Of a stretch of DNA of 64,000 nt, positions 46,497 to 57,779 are shown piece after piece. The position numbers were made by a program, and so were the translations under genes. The notes under the pieces are model-generated. The model made no database searches and was not told the origin of the DNA. It was given only the letters and a program-made list of their open reading frames with translations. Source of the stretch: Bathynomus jamesi (taxonomy: Eukaryota; Arthropoda; Malacostraca; Isopoda; Cirolanidae); NCBI GenBank assembly GCA_023014485.1, contig JAJOZX010005514.1, positions 191,001 through 255,000 on the forward strand. The letters run 5' to 3'. Numbering within the stretch: the stretch's first letter is position 1; the number at the start of each line of letters is the position of its first letter.

Positions 46497-47246
46497 GTAT
46501 AACTGTAATTTGATTGATATATTAACTAGCTACATGTTTTACCCTCTCCATGAATAAACATTTTGAATATGAATGCACGTGTATATTTTTTTTTTTTCAA
46601 CCATGACTCCAGAAAATTGCACTACAGTACCATGACTAGAATTATACTCTAAAAAAATTGGTACCATATGACTAGTATCATCGATAATTAATAGAAAAAG
46701 ACAACTTAAAAGCAAATAACAAATAATGTTTTTGCCAATATTAAGTACCGTAATATAGGGTATGTCAGCAATTTTATAAATAGTTTAATGATAAATAACA
46801 GACTTAAAATTAATAATTTGCAAAATCCTATCATGAAATATAGCTTCAGACTATTTACATTATTTGGACAACCTTGACAGGACAAATTGGCTTCAATAAT
46901 ACAATTTAATTAGTCAAGACTATACTTATTTTTAAAACCAAATTATTAATATTTGAAAATTTTTATCTTAAAGCAAATTTCAAATTTATATAACCAAGCC
47001 CACCCCAAATTTTATCTGCTTCATGTCCTGTCCTGTGCCACTCATTTAAGTCTATACCATACTAAAGAGTATTAGAATATAAAAGGGCAACAAGCTTGAC
47101 CTTTGTGAAATGAGGAATCATCACATGGAACATTTGAAAGGTTGAAAGGTTATTTACAATTTTTATCCAAGAAACTCATTCTGCACAAGATCTTTAGATA
47201 CCATAATTTGCCAAATTCTACAAATGGGTAATACGGCTAACACAAC
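46497..47246. other. AT-rich sequence, nothing recognised
   Basis: Contains AACCATGACTCCAGAAAATT at about 46609, similar to the end of hAT-like element 5, but no matching partner. No coding frame. Confidence 0.4.
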
Positions 47247-48752
47247 TAGGGTTGCCAGACATCCCACATTTGATCCAAAAATCCCTTTGTATTCAAAATG
47301 TCCTGCAAAAAAATGTTTAAATAAACTTTTTCAGGATGAATTTATTTAGAATTTTCTAGAATTATGTAGGATCCTATAGAATTCTATAGAGTAATGTTGA
47401 ACATCCTAGAAATTACATAACATTATAAAATGTGTTTGGCCACAAGTTGGTAGTTTTTCCAGCTGTAGTTATATTGTAAGCTTTGAATTAGTGTGAATCC
47501 TGCAATTGCTTGACTATACAACTTGAGATTGTGTAATTCAAATAAAATCTAAGCATGTCTTACTTTTTATAAGAAATCATTCAGGTGTAAACTGCTACAT
47601 TTGCATGAAAGAGGAATACACACACAATTTTATTTAAGATATAGAATTTTTTTTTGTATTAATTATTTACAATCATGACTTGCAAGGAATTTCAGTTATA
47701 CTTGAAGTCAGAAGATGGAGCTAAAATTTTAAAGATTAAAAGTTTAGAAAAATATTGACATAAGAACTTACATCATAATATAATTAGTAAAGTGATGTGT
47801 ACTACAATATTTAATATGTTATGATAATTTAAATATTTATGATATTTCAATGCCATATTGGTTAATATTTACTAAATGCCATGAGCTGAACCTATGATTA
47901 AAAAAAACTTTTTATGAGGTGGTTTTAGTCGCTTTATTCAAATTTGCTACTCATTTCTAGAGGCAAATGCTTATTTATGATAAAAATTATTATGATAAGA
48001 TAATATATATACATGTATTATTGCACAAAGAATCAATTTTGCAATTTTTGTAAAGGAAGTAATGATGATGTCATATGACGTAATTTGCTATGCATTACTC
48101 ACATGTCTCACAATCCCATCTTCATAGGTTAGTTTTTCTAGGATAGCATTGTGTGCAGGGTATGGTATGACATACATTCAAGCAATTAAATATTTTGGCC
48201 ATAATATATTTTATATTTATTAGGCCTAATTAAGTTAGTGATTTTGTCTCAAATTCTGTGCTCTCAAATATGAAAGCTAGTTTGCCCCCCAGTTAGCAAA
48301 TATCAGTTTAGATGGTGATTCAAGCAAAAAGATGGTTAAGTTAGGTTAGATGAAGTCAAAAATATATTTTTTTGGTATATTTTGTGTGATAGTAAATATC
48401 AGTTTAGAAGGTGATTCAAGCAAGAGGAAGGTTAGATGATGTCAAAAATATGACCATTTTTGTGCACATGGAAAGAAATATGACTTGAAATGTCCAAAAA
48501 ATCATTTCTTTCCATTTGCACAGGAAATGAAGGTCATATTTGAACAGAGCACACACCAAAATACACTAGAAAAATAATTACTACTATATTATATAGTATA
48601 TATGGCAATTTCAATATTACTCACAATGTTTAATTATTAAGCATTTTAATAAAATATTTATAATTTTATTTATTGTAACCATTGAAGAAATTATTTCAAT
48701 TTAAGAAAAAAAAAAAGACCCATATGGGCATTTGAAAAATCTGGCAACCCTA
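47247..48752. mobile_element. Probable non-autonomous hAT element
   Basis: Ends TAGGGTTGCCAGACAT and …AATCTGGCAACCCTA are inverted. The flanks (AACACAAC and ATTACACA) do not match cleanly, so the duplication is lost or the border is off. Inside: a tandem duplication of about 115 bp at 48300-48460 and a hairpin at 48446-48540. No coding frame. Confidence 0.55.
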
Positions 48753-49276
48753 ATTACACACCAGACCAAGAAGATTTAAGCTATGAACAACATAGGCTCC
48801 CTATATACTTAACATGCTGCACACAATTTAAATAAAGGATACGGTATTATTTCTAAGTAGCAATGAACAGTAACATAGGCCTACTTAGGCCTGGTGATTG
48901 ACTAAGATAACCTAAACTGGAATTCATGGCATAATTAAAATTTGGAAAAAATTATCCAAACCCCTTTGGTTTTACAAAATATTTAAGTTTTCTATGGAAA
49001 ATTAAATTCCCAATCCGAATTCTTTCACCCCATAAGCGTAGGGATACTAGAGGCTAATCTAATATTTTTACTGATGAACAACCTAGCTTCAAAGGTCTTC
49101 GTTTAACCAAAATTATACGGTGCCACAGGCCTAATTTCCAACTTCCGCCATGGAGTGGTTTCAACCACAGGTTAGGTCTAGCTTGGCCTAATGAAGGTAC
49201 AAATCAGACATGCCCTGACTTAAATTTACACGAACTTCAACCTCACAAATACTTTAAAACACTTTATGGAGCTTAC
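48753..49276. other. Start of antizyme intron 1, no repeat recognised
   Basis: On the minus strand this is the first 0.5 kb of the proposed intron, downstream of GTAAGC. No element ends or frames seen. Confidence 0.4.
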
Positions 49277-49386
49277 GTTTTACTTTCAACTAAACTTGGC
49301 ATTATTATGGCAGTAGCACTTTCTTCGTTTAAATTCAATTGTTCTAATAATGAGAGTTCAGTACTAAGTCTAACATTAACACTCAT
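49277..49386 (-). CDS. OAZ: Ornithine decarboxylase antizyme, proposed exon 1
   Basis: Minus strand. ATG at 49386-49384 opens a frame of 36 codons plus two bases (begins MSVNVRLSTEL, ends SLVESK + AC) and runs straight into GTAAGC. An in-frame TAG two codons before the ATG makes this the first start. The two leftover bases AC join the single C at the start of exon 2 to give Thr, so the splice phase fits. Frame 0 would then be 63 codons up to the frameshift stop, close to the 68 of human OAZ1, and the whole protein about 216 residues against about 228. ORF1 is poorly conserved in this family, so identity rests on phase, donor, length and position rather than on similarity. Chance alone would give a fitting phase one time in three. 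Confidence 0.55.
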
Positions 49387-50147
49387 AACTAACTAAAAAA
49401 GCCACAATTTTGATTTAAAAGAAATCACGATTGTATACAGCCTACAAACTTTAAAGTCTAATTTTAACACTAACACTCGTTTTTTCACTTTAACTATTTA
49501 GATGAATGCAACACCAACCAATCAGGAAACGATAGTCTACCTTGCGTAGTTACACAAAATTTTCTGGAATATTGCCGTTTCCTTTTTCTTATTTTGTATA
49601 TATATAAGCTTTAGTGTATGTATACAAAATTACATCATAGGCTATTTATTTATTTTAGTTTAATTTTAGTATTTTTTTAATATATAAATTGACTCAGTAA
49701 AAACACGTACCATCTACTTATTTTATTAAAGAAGTCAAGAATAGTTGTTTTTAATGAATAATCATAAGTCTTAGATATTGGGTCGCATCTTTGATCCGCC
49801 ATCTTTTCACACGTATTGTTGGCCATAAAAGTATATGATTTAGAACAACCAACAAACTTCGTAACCCAATGTATTCAGCTGTCAGAGACCACTCCCACGT
49901 ATTCTATCATCACATTAAGAATTCCCAATTTACAATATTGGACTCAACTAAAAACAGTGAGGATTTGTGTATATTAGAAAGTTTGTACATTTGACAATTG
50001 AAACCCAAAAAGAATAACTATTCTTTGACCGAATTCAAAATTGTATAAGGTAGTTTAGCTTTCATATTTTTTATATTCGAATATTAATATTCTCATTAAT
50101 GTGATTTCTAATGATTAGGAGATTCAAAATATTATATATAGTCTGAC
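49387..50147 (-). promoter_or_regulatory. Proposed antizyme 5' UTR and upstream region
   Basis: Lies 5' of the proposed antizyme start on the minus strand. AT-rich. I cannot point to a TATA box or initiator with confidence; the call rests only on position. Confidence 0.3.
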
Positions 50148-51216
50148 ACGACAAAAGTCCTACAATTTAATACGTAAAATTCAATAGTAAAATTCAATAC
50201 GTAAAATTCAATGCGCCAAATTTGGCCTAGCCAATGACCTGTGTGCAAAATGGCTGACACGTTATTTTTTATATTTTATTAGAGGGCATTATCAAACAGT
50301 CTCAGTAGGTATTTTCAGTAATATATTTTTTCATGTTGTTATGTAATGATTTTCAGTCATAAAAACCTAAAATAAAATAATCTACAGTTTCAATATTGTT
50401 AAATGTGCATTCATATAGCAGTACTTGAGAAATGACCAATGAAAGCGATTGGAGAAGGAAGAAAGGATTTTATGGAAAAACTATACACGCCTACAACATG
50501 GTATCGTATGTGGTACCTTTATTTCTTAATTAAATATAAATTATTAATTCATTGAATTAAATATCTACAAAATTGCCTCGGAATTGGTGACATAGCCTAT
50601 TGCGAATGAAATTAGTTGCCATACATAGGACCTCATATGTACTATGTAGGCATTGGGCCTGCATGACAACAAGAAAACAAAATTTATTAATTCGTATTCA
50701 AAATTTTCCATTGCTGACTCATGAAAATTACTTCACGAGTAGAGTCAACGAACTTTGAAAAATCAGCGGATTCCTAAGAACGATTTATATTTTGTGGCAC
50801 ACTGAGCTGCTTATGTTACAGCGATGCTTTAAGCAAGGGAGACGTACTTAATCTTCCGATAAGTTCTGAGTGAATACCTCATAATATAAAACTAATAACT
50901 CAAAAGGATAGGCCTATTCCTTGAGGCATTTAAATGTAGTGAATGCCTATATTAATTAAACCAAATAAACTCGTTGTGTAACTCCATCGTACCACGGCCC
51001 TACATCGAAAAAGATCGTCGCGCCCTACATCGAAACAGAAGCGAGGCCCAACGAAATAATAAGATAAGACAATTTCTTTCTTTACCATTAGGCAGCGCTA
51101 AAATACCTAAGGCAAATAAGTTTAACATTAACCACTAAAAACAATACATAAATTTAACGAGGTCCTTTGAAGACCTACACTGACTCTTTAACGAAAAAAC
51201 GTAGGGCTTTTGTCGT
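50148..51216. mobile_element. Possible inverted-repeat element with ACGACAAAAG ends
   Basis: ACGACAAAAGTCCTAC at the left and GTAGGGCTTTTGTCGT at the right are inverted copies with one mismatch. Near the left end AATACGTAAAATTC repeats about three times. No clean target duplication and no coding frame. About 1.07 kb. Confidence 0.4.
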
Positions 51217-51637
51217 TAACTCTCCACTGAAATCTGCTGGAAATTTACAGCGGATGAGGATAACAGGCAATCAACCCTTAGCACTATATAGTTTTTTCAC
51301 AGATTTGATAGAGTTTGATAGAGTTAAGCATTTGATAGAGTAAACCATCACAAACTTTTTAAGAAATTCTTGTGTCGAGAGGTATCTAAATATATACTTA
51401 GGATACTTGTATTCTGGTATACAGAGCAGACTATGTTTGTGAGATGGAAAAGCACTGTATCACCAGATTTTAAGGAACTAATGGTGTTAGGCAAGAGGGT
51501 ATATTATCACCCTATCTTTTCTGTATATACATGGATGACCTTACCAATGAACTAAAAACTGCACGTACCAGAGCATTTTTTAAGCTTTTCCCACTGGGCA
51601 ACAAAGGCAGATCGGGAAGTGGGAGAGGGGATTAAGG

Positions 51638-52123
51638 CAGGGGTGTGCTGCCAATTTCTTAACAACCGGTTCTGATACAGATAGGGGTGTAAATCGGCGA
51701 GCGCCAATAGCGCAAATCATTAAGCTAGGGGGTCTGGTGTGAATGGTAGTTTCTCCAGCGGGGTCCGGGGCGGAGCCCCGTAAGCCAACGCATTTTGCTG
51801 TAGCTTTTCCAAACAGCATTTTGTAGCATTTTAGCAGAAATTATTTAACATATTCTTTATACTCACTAATGACATAATTACCTAAAAATAAACTAATTTT
51901 TCATCAAAAAATAAATAAATATTGAAACGACCACTGATTGTGATAACACCTATATTTTTCTATAAAATCCTGAAAAAATGAAAAAAAAAAAAAAATTAGA
52001 TATAAATAAATTTCTACTGACTGTTAAATATTTGTTAAAAACAAACAAACGGTTCGGTGATCCAATCAAAATTTAACAACCGGTTCGGGTGAACCAGACC
52101 GAACCGGTCCCAGCACACCCCTG
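51638..52123. mobile_element. hAT-type mini-element 7a
   Basis: Perfect 8-bp duplication GATTAAGG (51630-51637 and 52124-52131). Ends CAGGGGTGTGCTG and CAGCACACCCCTG, with TTAACAACCGGTT in both subterminal regions. 486 bp. Confidence 0.92.
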
Positions 52124-52329
52124 GATTAAGGATACTATGAATCCGGATGTTCCCTAATCAGGCCACCATCCCCATGTGTCTGAAATAACACTAGCATTAT
52201 CTATATATAAATATTCAATGTAAATTTCATATTTACATTTAGGATAAACAGTTCTAATTGTGGCATAGGTGCATGTATTATATGTATTTATATGGTTTCC
52301 AAGAAAATGCTCCCAAGACAACTCCCAAG

Positions 52330-52601
52330 CATGGCCGTAACTACCTATGAGGTCACCGAGGTCCGGACCTCGGTAATTATTTCCTAAAAAAAAAAAGAGA
52401 GACTGAACCGTTCTCCGTGTATGAAACGCATATTACCGCTTTTCTTTTGAAAAGAGGGAGCGTCGAGCGTTTTGTGTTTTGTGTTTAGTGTATAGCTTGG
52501 GTTGTGTTTGTAGATGTCATTTTGGTCTGAATTTTGCTCGTCCCGCCGCGCTCGAAAAAAATCTGGACTTCACTAATTTCTAAACCCTAGTTACGGCCCT
52601 G
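52330..52601. mobile_element. hAT-type mini-element 7b
   Basis: Perfect 8-bp duplication CTCCCAAG (52322-52329 and 52602-52609). Ends CATGGCCGTAACTAC and CTAGTTACGGCCCTG. 272 bp. Confidence 0.88.
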
Positions 52602-52982
52602 CTCCCAAGACAATTCTATCTTTACAAATTTTGAAAATTTCTTGTCGCCCAGTACCCTAAAATTTCATTTACTGGGCGACAAATTTTCTTCACTGGGTGA
52701 CATTCATGTCGCCCACTCACTAGGTTAAAAAATGCTCTGGCACGTACTGGCTGTGTTATTGGAAAGGAAAAAAATAATCATTTAATGTATGCTGATGACC
52801 TTCTTCTTCTGTCACCTCTCCCCATGGGCTCAGAGTACTATAAGAGATGTGTGAACAATATGGTATAGAAAATGACATCACCTATGATGAGGCTAAGAGT
52901 TGTATTTGATTTTTAGGTGTAATCAACTGAAACATGTATCATGTGGGTCTTTTGAAATGAATGGTCAGACTATACCTATCAA

Positions 52983-53776
52983 CAGTGGTGGGCACCGTTA
53001 ACCAAAAAGTTAACTTCGATAACGATAATCCGTTAACCTCAATTTTTAACTCCGATAACGATAATCCGATAATTTTACTACAAAGTTAACGGAAGTTAAC
53101 GATAATCCGTTAACGATAACTATTTCTTTACTAACATTTAAAAAAATCAAGGAAAAAAGCTTTAAAACCCATAGAAAATGTTTATTTATGCCAAATCCAA
53201 CAATAAATAGGTATTTAACTGTATTTTTATCAAGTTTTGCAACTTTTTTGCTTAATAACTTTTTTTTTTATTTTTAATAAAAAATGTACTGATTACATGT
53301 TTTGAAACCCTTGTAACCACTAACCATTAACTAAATTTTAATTTACCAGAGAATTATTATGGCGGGAACTGAAAGGTAAAATTAAATTTTAGGCACATTT
53401 ATTAAAGACTATGACACAATGTGCTGGTTGCCCTTCAGAAAGACCAACTTCTCAAAGTTAGGCTCAACTGCCAGTCTTGACCTCTTGGGCCTCAGGATGT
53501 CCTTGCCGAGAGAGAAGAGCCGTTCCACTGCGGCAGAGGACGGAATTGGCAGACTGAAGTTATGGCGGTTTGAATTCATTCGCGGAGCGGTGATCTTCCG
53601 TGAATGACCACTCGCAGTTAACGTGTTAACGGACTTTAACGGACTAAATATCGAGTTATCGGAAGTTAACTGGTCCGATAACGATAAATGGAAATTAACT
53701 TCCGTTAATAGTCCGTTAAAAAAGTTAACTTCGTTAATTAACTGTTATCGGATTAACGCTTTAGTGCCCAACACTG
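52983..53776 (-). mobile_element. hAT element 8, internal-deletion form
   Basis: Perfect 8-bp duplication CCTATCAA (52975-52982 and 53777-53784). Ends CAGTGGTGGGCACCG and …TTAGTGCCCAACACTG. Many GTTAAC/GATAATCCGTTAAC repeats at both ends. 794 bp. Confidence 0.92.
53412..53560 (-). pseudogene. hAT 8 transposase, dimerisation domain only
   Basis: Minus strand reads PSSAAVERLFSLGKDILRPK and, after RS, RLAVEPNFEKLVFLKGNQH: the C-terminal hAT dimerisation domain. The rest of the transposase is deleted. The plus-strand frame over the same bases is a shadow. Confidence 0.88.
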
Positions 53777-54671
53777 CCTATCAAAGACACATGTAAATAC
53801 TTAGGTCATGTAATTACTCACGAGCTGCGAGATAAACTTTATATTGAGAGGCAAAGTAAAAAGCTCTATGTACAGGGTAACATGCTAGTAAGGAAATTTG
53901 GTATGTGTTCAGAATCAGTTAAAACTTATCTTTTTAGAACTTACTGTACTGCATTGTATACATCCCATCTGTGCTGGAGCTATACAAAAACTGCTATGAA
54001 TAAACTCTCTGTTGCTTATAATAATATTTTACGTACGCTATGTAAGGAACCAAAATGGTGCAGTAGCCTACCAGTTTTATGTTTACTACGCGTAACCTAC
54101 CTACCAGCCAAATGTTAATCCGGAAGAATATATATAATTTCATTACTAGGGTCCAAAATAGCTCTAATGTCTTATTGTGCAATGTCCTGTCTTCAGATAT
54201 TGTGTACCTCTCACCTATATGGCAGTCTTGGTTCAAACAACTGCTGGTTTACAATACCTTATTTTTGTAATGTAACAAAGATTATATATGCATATTAAGT
54301 TTTGTTATACAAACAAACAAACAAAAATCAAAACATCTTTATTGCGGATCATTCACAATCCATAGCCACTTAACCTAACATGCAAGTACAATCTGACGTA
54401 TATATTGAACTTAATACAAAAATAATATAAAAATAAGGCCAACATAGCCACTTAACCTAGCATACTGGCATACTATTTGATTAATTATCTGACAATTTTA
54501 TGTATATTATTACCTACGATATCTTATGACATTTATAACACTTATTATAACATAGCCACTTGCTATAACACTTATTATAACACAACTTAATATGCATATA
54601 TAATCTTTGCTACATTACCAAAATAAGGTATTGTAAACCAGCAGTTGTCTGAACCAAGACTGCCATATATA

Positions 54672-56247
54672 CAGGGTGTTTCAGGAGGAAAGGTCAATAC
54701 TTCGGGAGGTGATAGTATCGGTCATTGTGAGAAAAAAAGTTCATATGAACATGTGTCTAATTCTGAATGGTTACGGAGATAGAGCTGTTTGAATCTACAA
54801 ATACAAAAGCATTGTTAATGGTAATCAAGAAAGAGAAACCAATTACTGTTTCTAATATTTAATGTTTAAACAGTGGCATTTTGAATGGTATCAGATACAG
54901 AAATGACAAATTTGTTACAGTTTACAATACGTTTTCGAAAATCCCACCGTCAACCTCAATGCACTTTGCAACTCGTGTGCGAAGATCGTGTGCTGTTCGT
55001 CTGAGTTGATCTTGACGTTCCTTTATGCGGGCAGCAGCATCCAAAATGCGCGCGAGCAATTCGTCTCGTGTATCCACCTTTCTTTCGTAAACTTGACTTT
55101 TCATCCACCCCCACAAACAATCTAACGGAGAGAGGTCTGGAGACCTTGGTGGCCATTGAATGGGACCACCGCGGCCGATCCATCGACCAGGGAAAGTTTG
55201 GTTTAGGTATTGCATCACCAGACGGGTAGAATGTGGAGGAGCTCCGTCATGCTGACAGTACATACCAGCGCGTGTAGCCAAAGGAACATCCTCCAATAGT
55301 CCTGGCAATTCATTTTGCAGAAATTCTAGGTAACTTTGTCCTGTAAGACGAGTCTCTAAAGTAAAAGGGATAATCAGCTGATCATCGATGATACTGCACC
55401 ACACATTGGCAGAGAAGAGATGTTGAAAATTTGTTTCCACAGTGACATTTGGATTTTCGTCTGACCGCCGATGAGAGTTACGAGTGTTGTTGATACCGTC
55501 ACAGGTGAAAGTAGCTTCATCGGTGAACAGTATTAATCGAAGCAATCGGCGATTAGCATTTACCTAATGACAAAATTCCAGTCGCATGGCAGCGTCTCCT
55601 GGTTGAAGGTGTTGTACACGCTGTACATGATATGGATGCAAGCCTTCCTCACGTAATGTTCGCCATACTCTTGTGTGTGGTACACCGAGACGTGTAGAAA
55701 TTCTTCGTGAGCTAGTAGTAGGACTACGCTCTACCAACTGAAGAATGTTTTCCACTTCATCCACATCTTGTTGACCTTCACGTTCAGATGAAACATGAGC
55801 GCTGGGAAGTGTACGAACCTCACGCAATGTGTTGAAAACCCTGGTAAACACTCTTCGATCCGGAATTCTGCGGTTCGGAAACCGTCGACGGTATTCTGCA
55901 ACAGCAGTTGTTGCACTTCCATCGCAAAAACCGTAGACATACACCATATCTGCATATTCGGCATGTGTGAAGGTGTGTGGCATTCTTAACACTGCTTCAA
56001 ACACCAAACAATGTCACTCACAACAGTCAGCTGTCGATTGGCTTATGTTACATGCTTACATTACAGCTTACATGGTTCAAGGTTATAGGGGAGGGAAGGG
56101 GGAGGAAGAGCTGCGCGCGCATCAGATTCAAACAGCTCTATCTCCGTAACTATTCAGAATTAGACACATGTTCATATGAACTTTTTTCTCACAATGACCG
56201 ATACTATCACCTCCCGAAGTATTGACCTTTCCTCCTGAAACACCCTG
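54672..56247 (-). mobile_element. DD41D mariner-like element with long inverted repeats
   Basis: TA on both sides; ends CAGGGTGTTTCAGGAGGAAA and mirror. The inverted repeats run for about 125 bp with very few differences, longer than in the other mariners here. 1576 bp. Confidence 0.93.
54922..56007 (-). pseudogene. DD41D mariner transposase with a single internal stop
   Basis: One minus-strand frame of 362 codons, ATG at 56007, stop at 54922, with a TAG at 55564-55566 as the only interruption. N-terminal helix-turn-helix domains ([37 protein letters not shown]). Catalytic Asp in LFTDEATF, in YCQHDGAPPHS and in SPLDCLWGW, with 41 residues between the last two. The last motif lacks one residue compared with the usual LDFFLWG. 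Otherwise complete, so inactivation looks recent. Confidence 0.92.
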
Positions 56248-56513
56248 TATAGGTGAGAGGTACACAGTATCTGAAGACAGGACATTGCACAATAAGACAT
56301 AAGAGCTATTTTGGACCCTAGTAATGAAATTATATATATTCTTCCAGATTAACATTTGGCTGGTAGGTAGGTTACGCGTAGTAAACATAAAACTGGTACT
56401 GCACCATTTTGGTTCCTTACATAGCGTACGTAAAATATTATTATAAACAACAGAGAGTTTATTCATAACAATCTTTGTATAATTCCACCACAAATGGGAT
56501 GTATACAATGCAG

Positions 56514-57777
56514 TGTAGTGCCTTGCACCACAAGATTATTTTTTATTAGTGAAAACTGCCACAAATTGGCATGAGTGAAATATTTAAATCTAAATAAATA
56601 AATAAATACAAGTTAAACATGTCCAGTGATCAAATTTAATTCTTAAGCATTCAGTGTGGTGTGACTAGACATGAATTGGCTTTTAAGGATTATTTTGGCT
56701 TGTTGGTAAAGTTGTATAGTAAAAACAAGCTTATGTACAACAACACAAAGGACGCCGTTCACACATTTTATTATTTGAAAACACGGCGCCAGCAAGCAAA
56801 GGTTCTTCGTGGTAAGTTCCTATTTATAATGTTTATATTCTTTACTATTGCATATCTGTATGCAATACCGCATACTGCAGAGATTAACAAGCCTTATAGT
56901 GTTTGTGATTAGTACTGTAAGATTCATACTATAAATATTACTGTACAATTCATACAATAAATTACCTTAGGCTAAGTTAGGTCTATCTAGGCAAAAGCCA
57001 AATTGTAACTCTAGCCTAGCTGAGGCCTACCGTAGCCTTTGTTTTAGATTAACCTCAGCTCTATTATATTGAAGAGGCATAGGCCTGCCTATTAATTTTC
57101 TTAGTATATTTTACTTTATAATATAAGCCTATTATGTTTCATGTATTTTCTTAGCAGGTGGCCTACATACTTCCTTAGTTTTCCCATTCAACTTAACACA
57201 ATCCCTAATGAGAATCAACTGTAATTTATCATCCACAGGTTACTGGGCCTATATAGCATATGTATATTAATTATTAATTTTTGCCATTTTTATTATTCTT
57301 TTTCTCTGAAATATCACTTACAGTATTCTTGTCTGTCTCTTTGCAGACAAGGTTGTCATTGTGGCTATTATTAGGTTATTATTAGTGTTACATTATTTAT
57401 TATAATATTATTTGTAATTATTTGCAAATATTATTTGTATATTAATATAGTTCCATTAGTTGTTTATCAGTATTAGTTGCAGACTGTTATATGTTAGCTA
57501 AACGGTGCCACTATTTAATTCTCGCATTATATGTCAAAGTTGTTACGGGTAAAAATCCCCTTTGCATTTATAAATAATTGTTGCATATATTTATTAATTG
57601 TTGTCAATAAAATACAAAATTCATATTGATGATTTTATAATCAGTCCTTTTTTATTAAAATTAATTTTGCGCCGCAGTGCTGGATGCCAATCTAGTATTT
57701 GGGCGCTGGTGACCCTGGCATTTAGTTAATTATCTACGTAAACTTGTAAAGGTCTATAATAATAAAACCGACTTACA
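56514..57777 (+). repeat. 5' LTR
   Basis: 1264 bp, TGTA…TACA ends. AATAAA near 57605 fits a poly(A) signal. It contains an open frame from about 56640 to a GTAAGT donor at 56811 (separate entry). TAGGCCT-type motifs are dense at 56980-57130. Confidence 0.9.
56640..56810 (+). other. Exon-like open frame inside the LTR, ending at a splice donor
   Basis: Open from 56640 without an early ATG. It reads …RHELAFKDYFGLLVKLYSKN, then AVHTFYYLKTRRQQAKVLR, up to TTCGTG|GTAAGT. TTAAG and CATTCAG just upstream can act as acceptors. The same frame is kept in the 3' LTR (63178-63349). The protein is not one I recognise. After the donor the frame turns hydrophobic and AT-rich, as an intron would. Confidence 0.45.
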
Positions 57778-57779
57778 AT

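Larger units (their letters stand above)
11086..49276 (-). other. Proposed antizyme intron 1, packed with transposable elements
   Basis: If exon 1 is correct this intron is 38.2 kb. It contains every element listed between 12.8 and 48.8 kb. Unique-looking sequence remains mainly at 11.1-12.8, 13.7-14.3, 46.5-47.2 and 48.75-49.3 kb. Confidence 0.5.
51569..52739. mobile_element. hAT-type non-autonomous element 7 (contains two smaller ones)
   Basis: Perfect 8-bp duplication GCACGTAC (51561-51568 and 52740-52747). Ends CAGAGCATTTTTTAA and TTAAAAAATGCTCTG. Its own DNA, after removing the two internal elements, is about 400 bp with GTCGCCCA(G/C)T motifs near the right end. Confidence 0.9.
51325..54118 (+). 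pseudogene. LINE-C copy 1 reverse transcriptase, in three pieces
   Basis: Piece 1 (to 51568): FDRVNHHKLFKKFLCREVSK, then FVRWKSTVSPDFK and, with breaks, a GVRQGG-LSP-YLF-like region and YMDDL. Piece 2 (52748-52982): after NNHLMYADDLLLLSPLP, the catalytic box, come several breaks. Piece 3 (53785-54118): KYLGHVITHELRDKLYIERQ, MLVRKFGMC, YLFRTYCTALYTSHLCW and KLSVAYNNILRTL, the thumb. I place it only as a CR1/Jockey-type LINE. Piece borders coincide with the hAT target duplications. Confidence 0.8.
51310..54315 (+). mobile_element. LINE-C copy 1 (3' part), plus strand
   Basis: 5'-truncated LINE whose RT is split by two hAT insertions. Ends near 54315 at a (CAAA)n-like tail, where the inverted copy 2 begins. 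Confidence 0.8.
54316..56513 (-). mobile_element. LINE-C copy 2, minus strand, tail to tail with copy 1
   Basis: The minus strand repeats the last part of copy 1 (thumb with NKLSVVYNNILRTLCKEPKW, then CSTSFMFTTRNLPTSQMLI) and a longer 3' UTR. It ends with AATAAAG near 54340 and a TTTTTG(TTTG)n tail at about 54308-54330. Split by the DD41D mariner at 54672-56247 and cut on its 5' side by the LTR retrotransposon at 56514. Confidence 0.8.

Noticed and set aside
46609..46640. Second copy of the hAT-like element 5 end (CATGACTCCAGA)
   Set aside because: Only 12 bases match and no partner end or duplication was found.
53419..53607. 62-codon plus-strand frame
   Set aside because: The opposite strand encodes a hAT dimerisation domain; this frame is its shadow.
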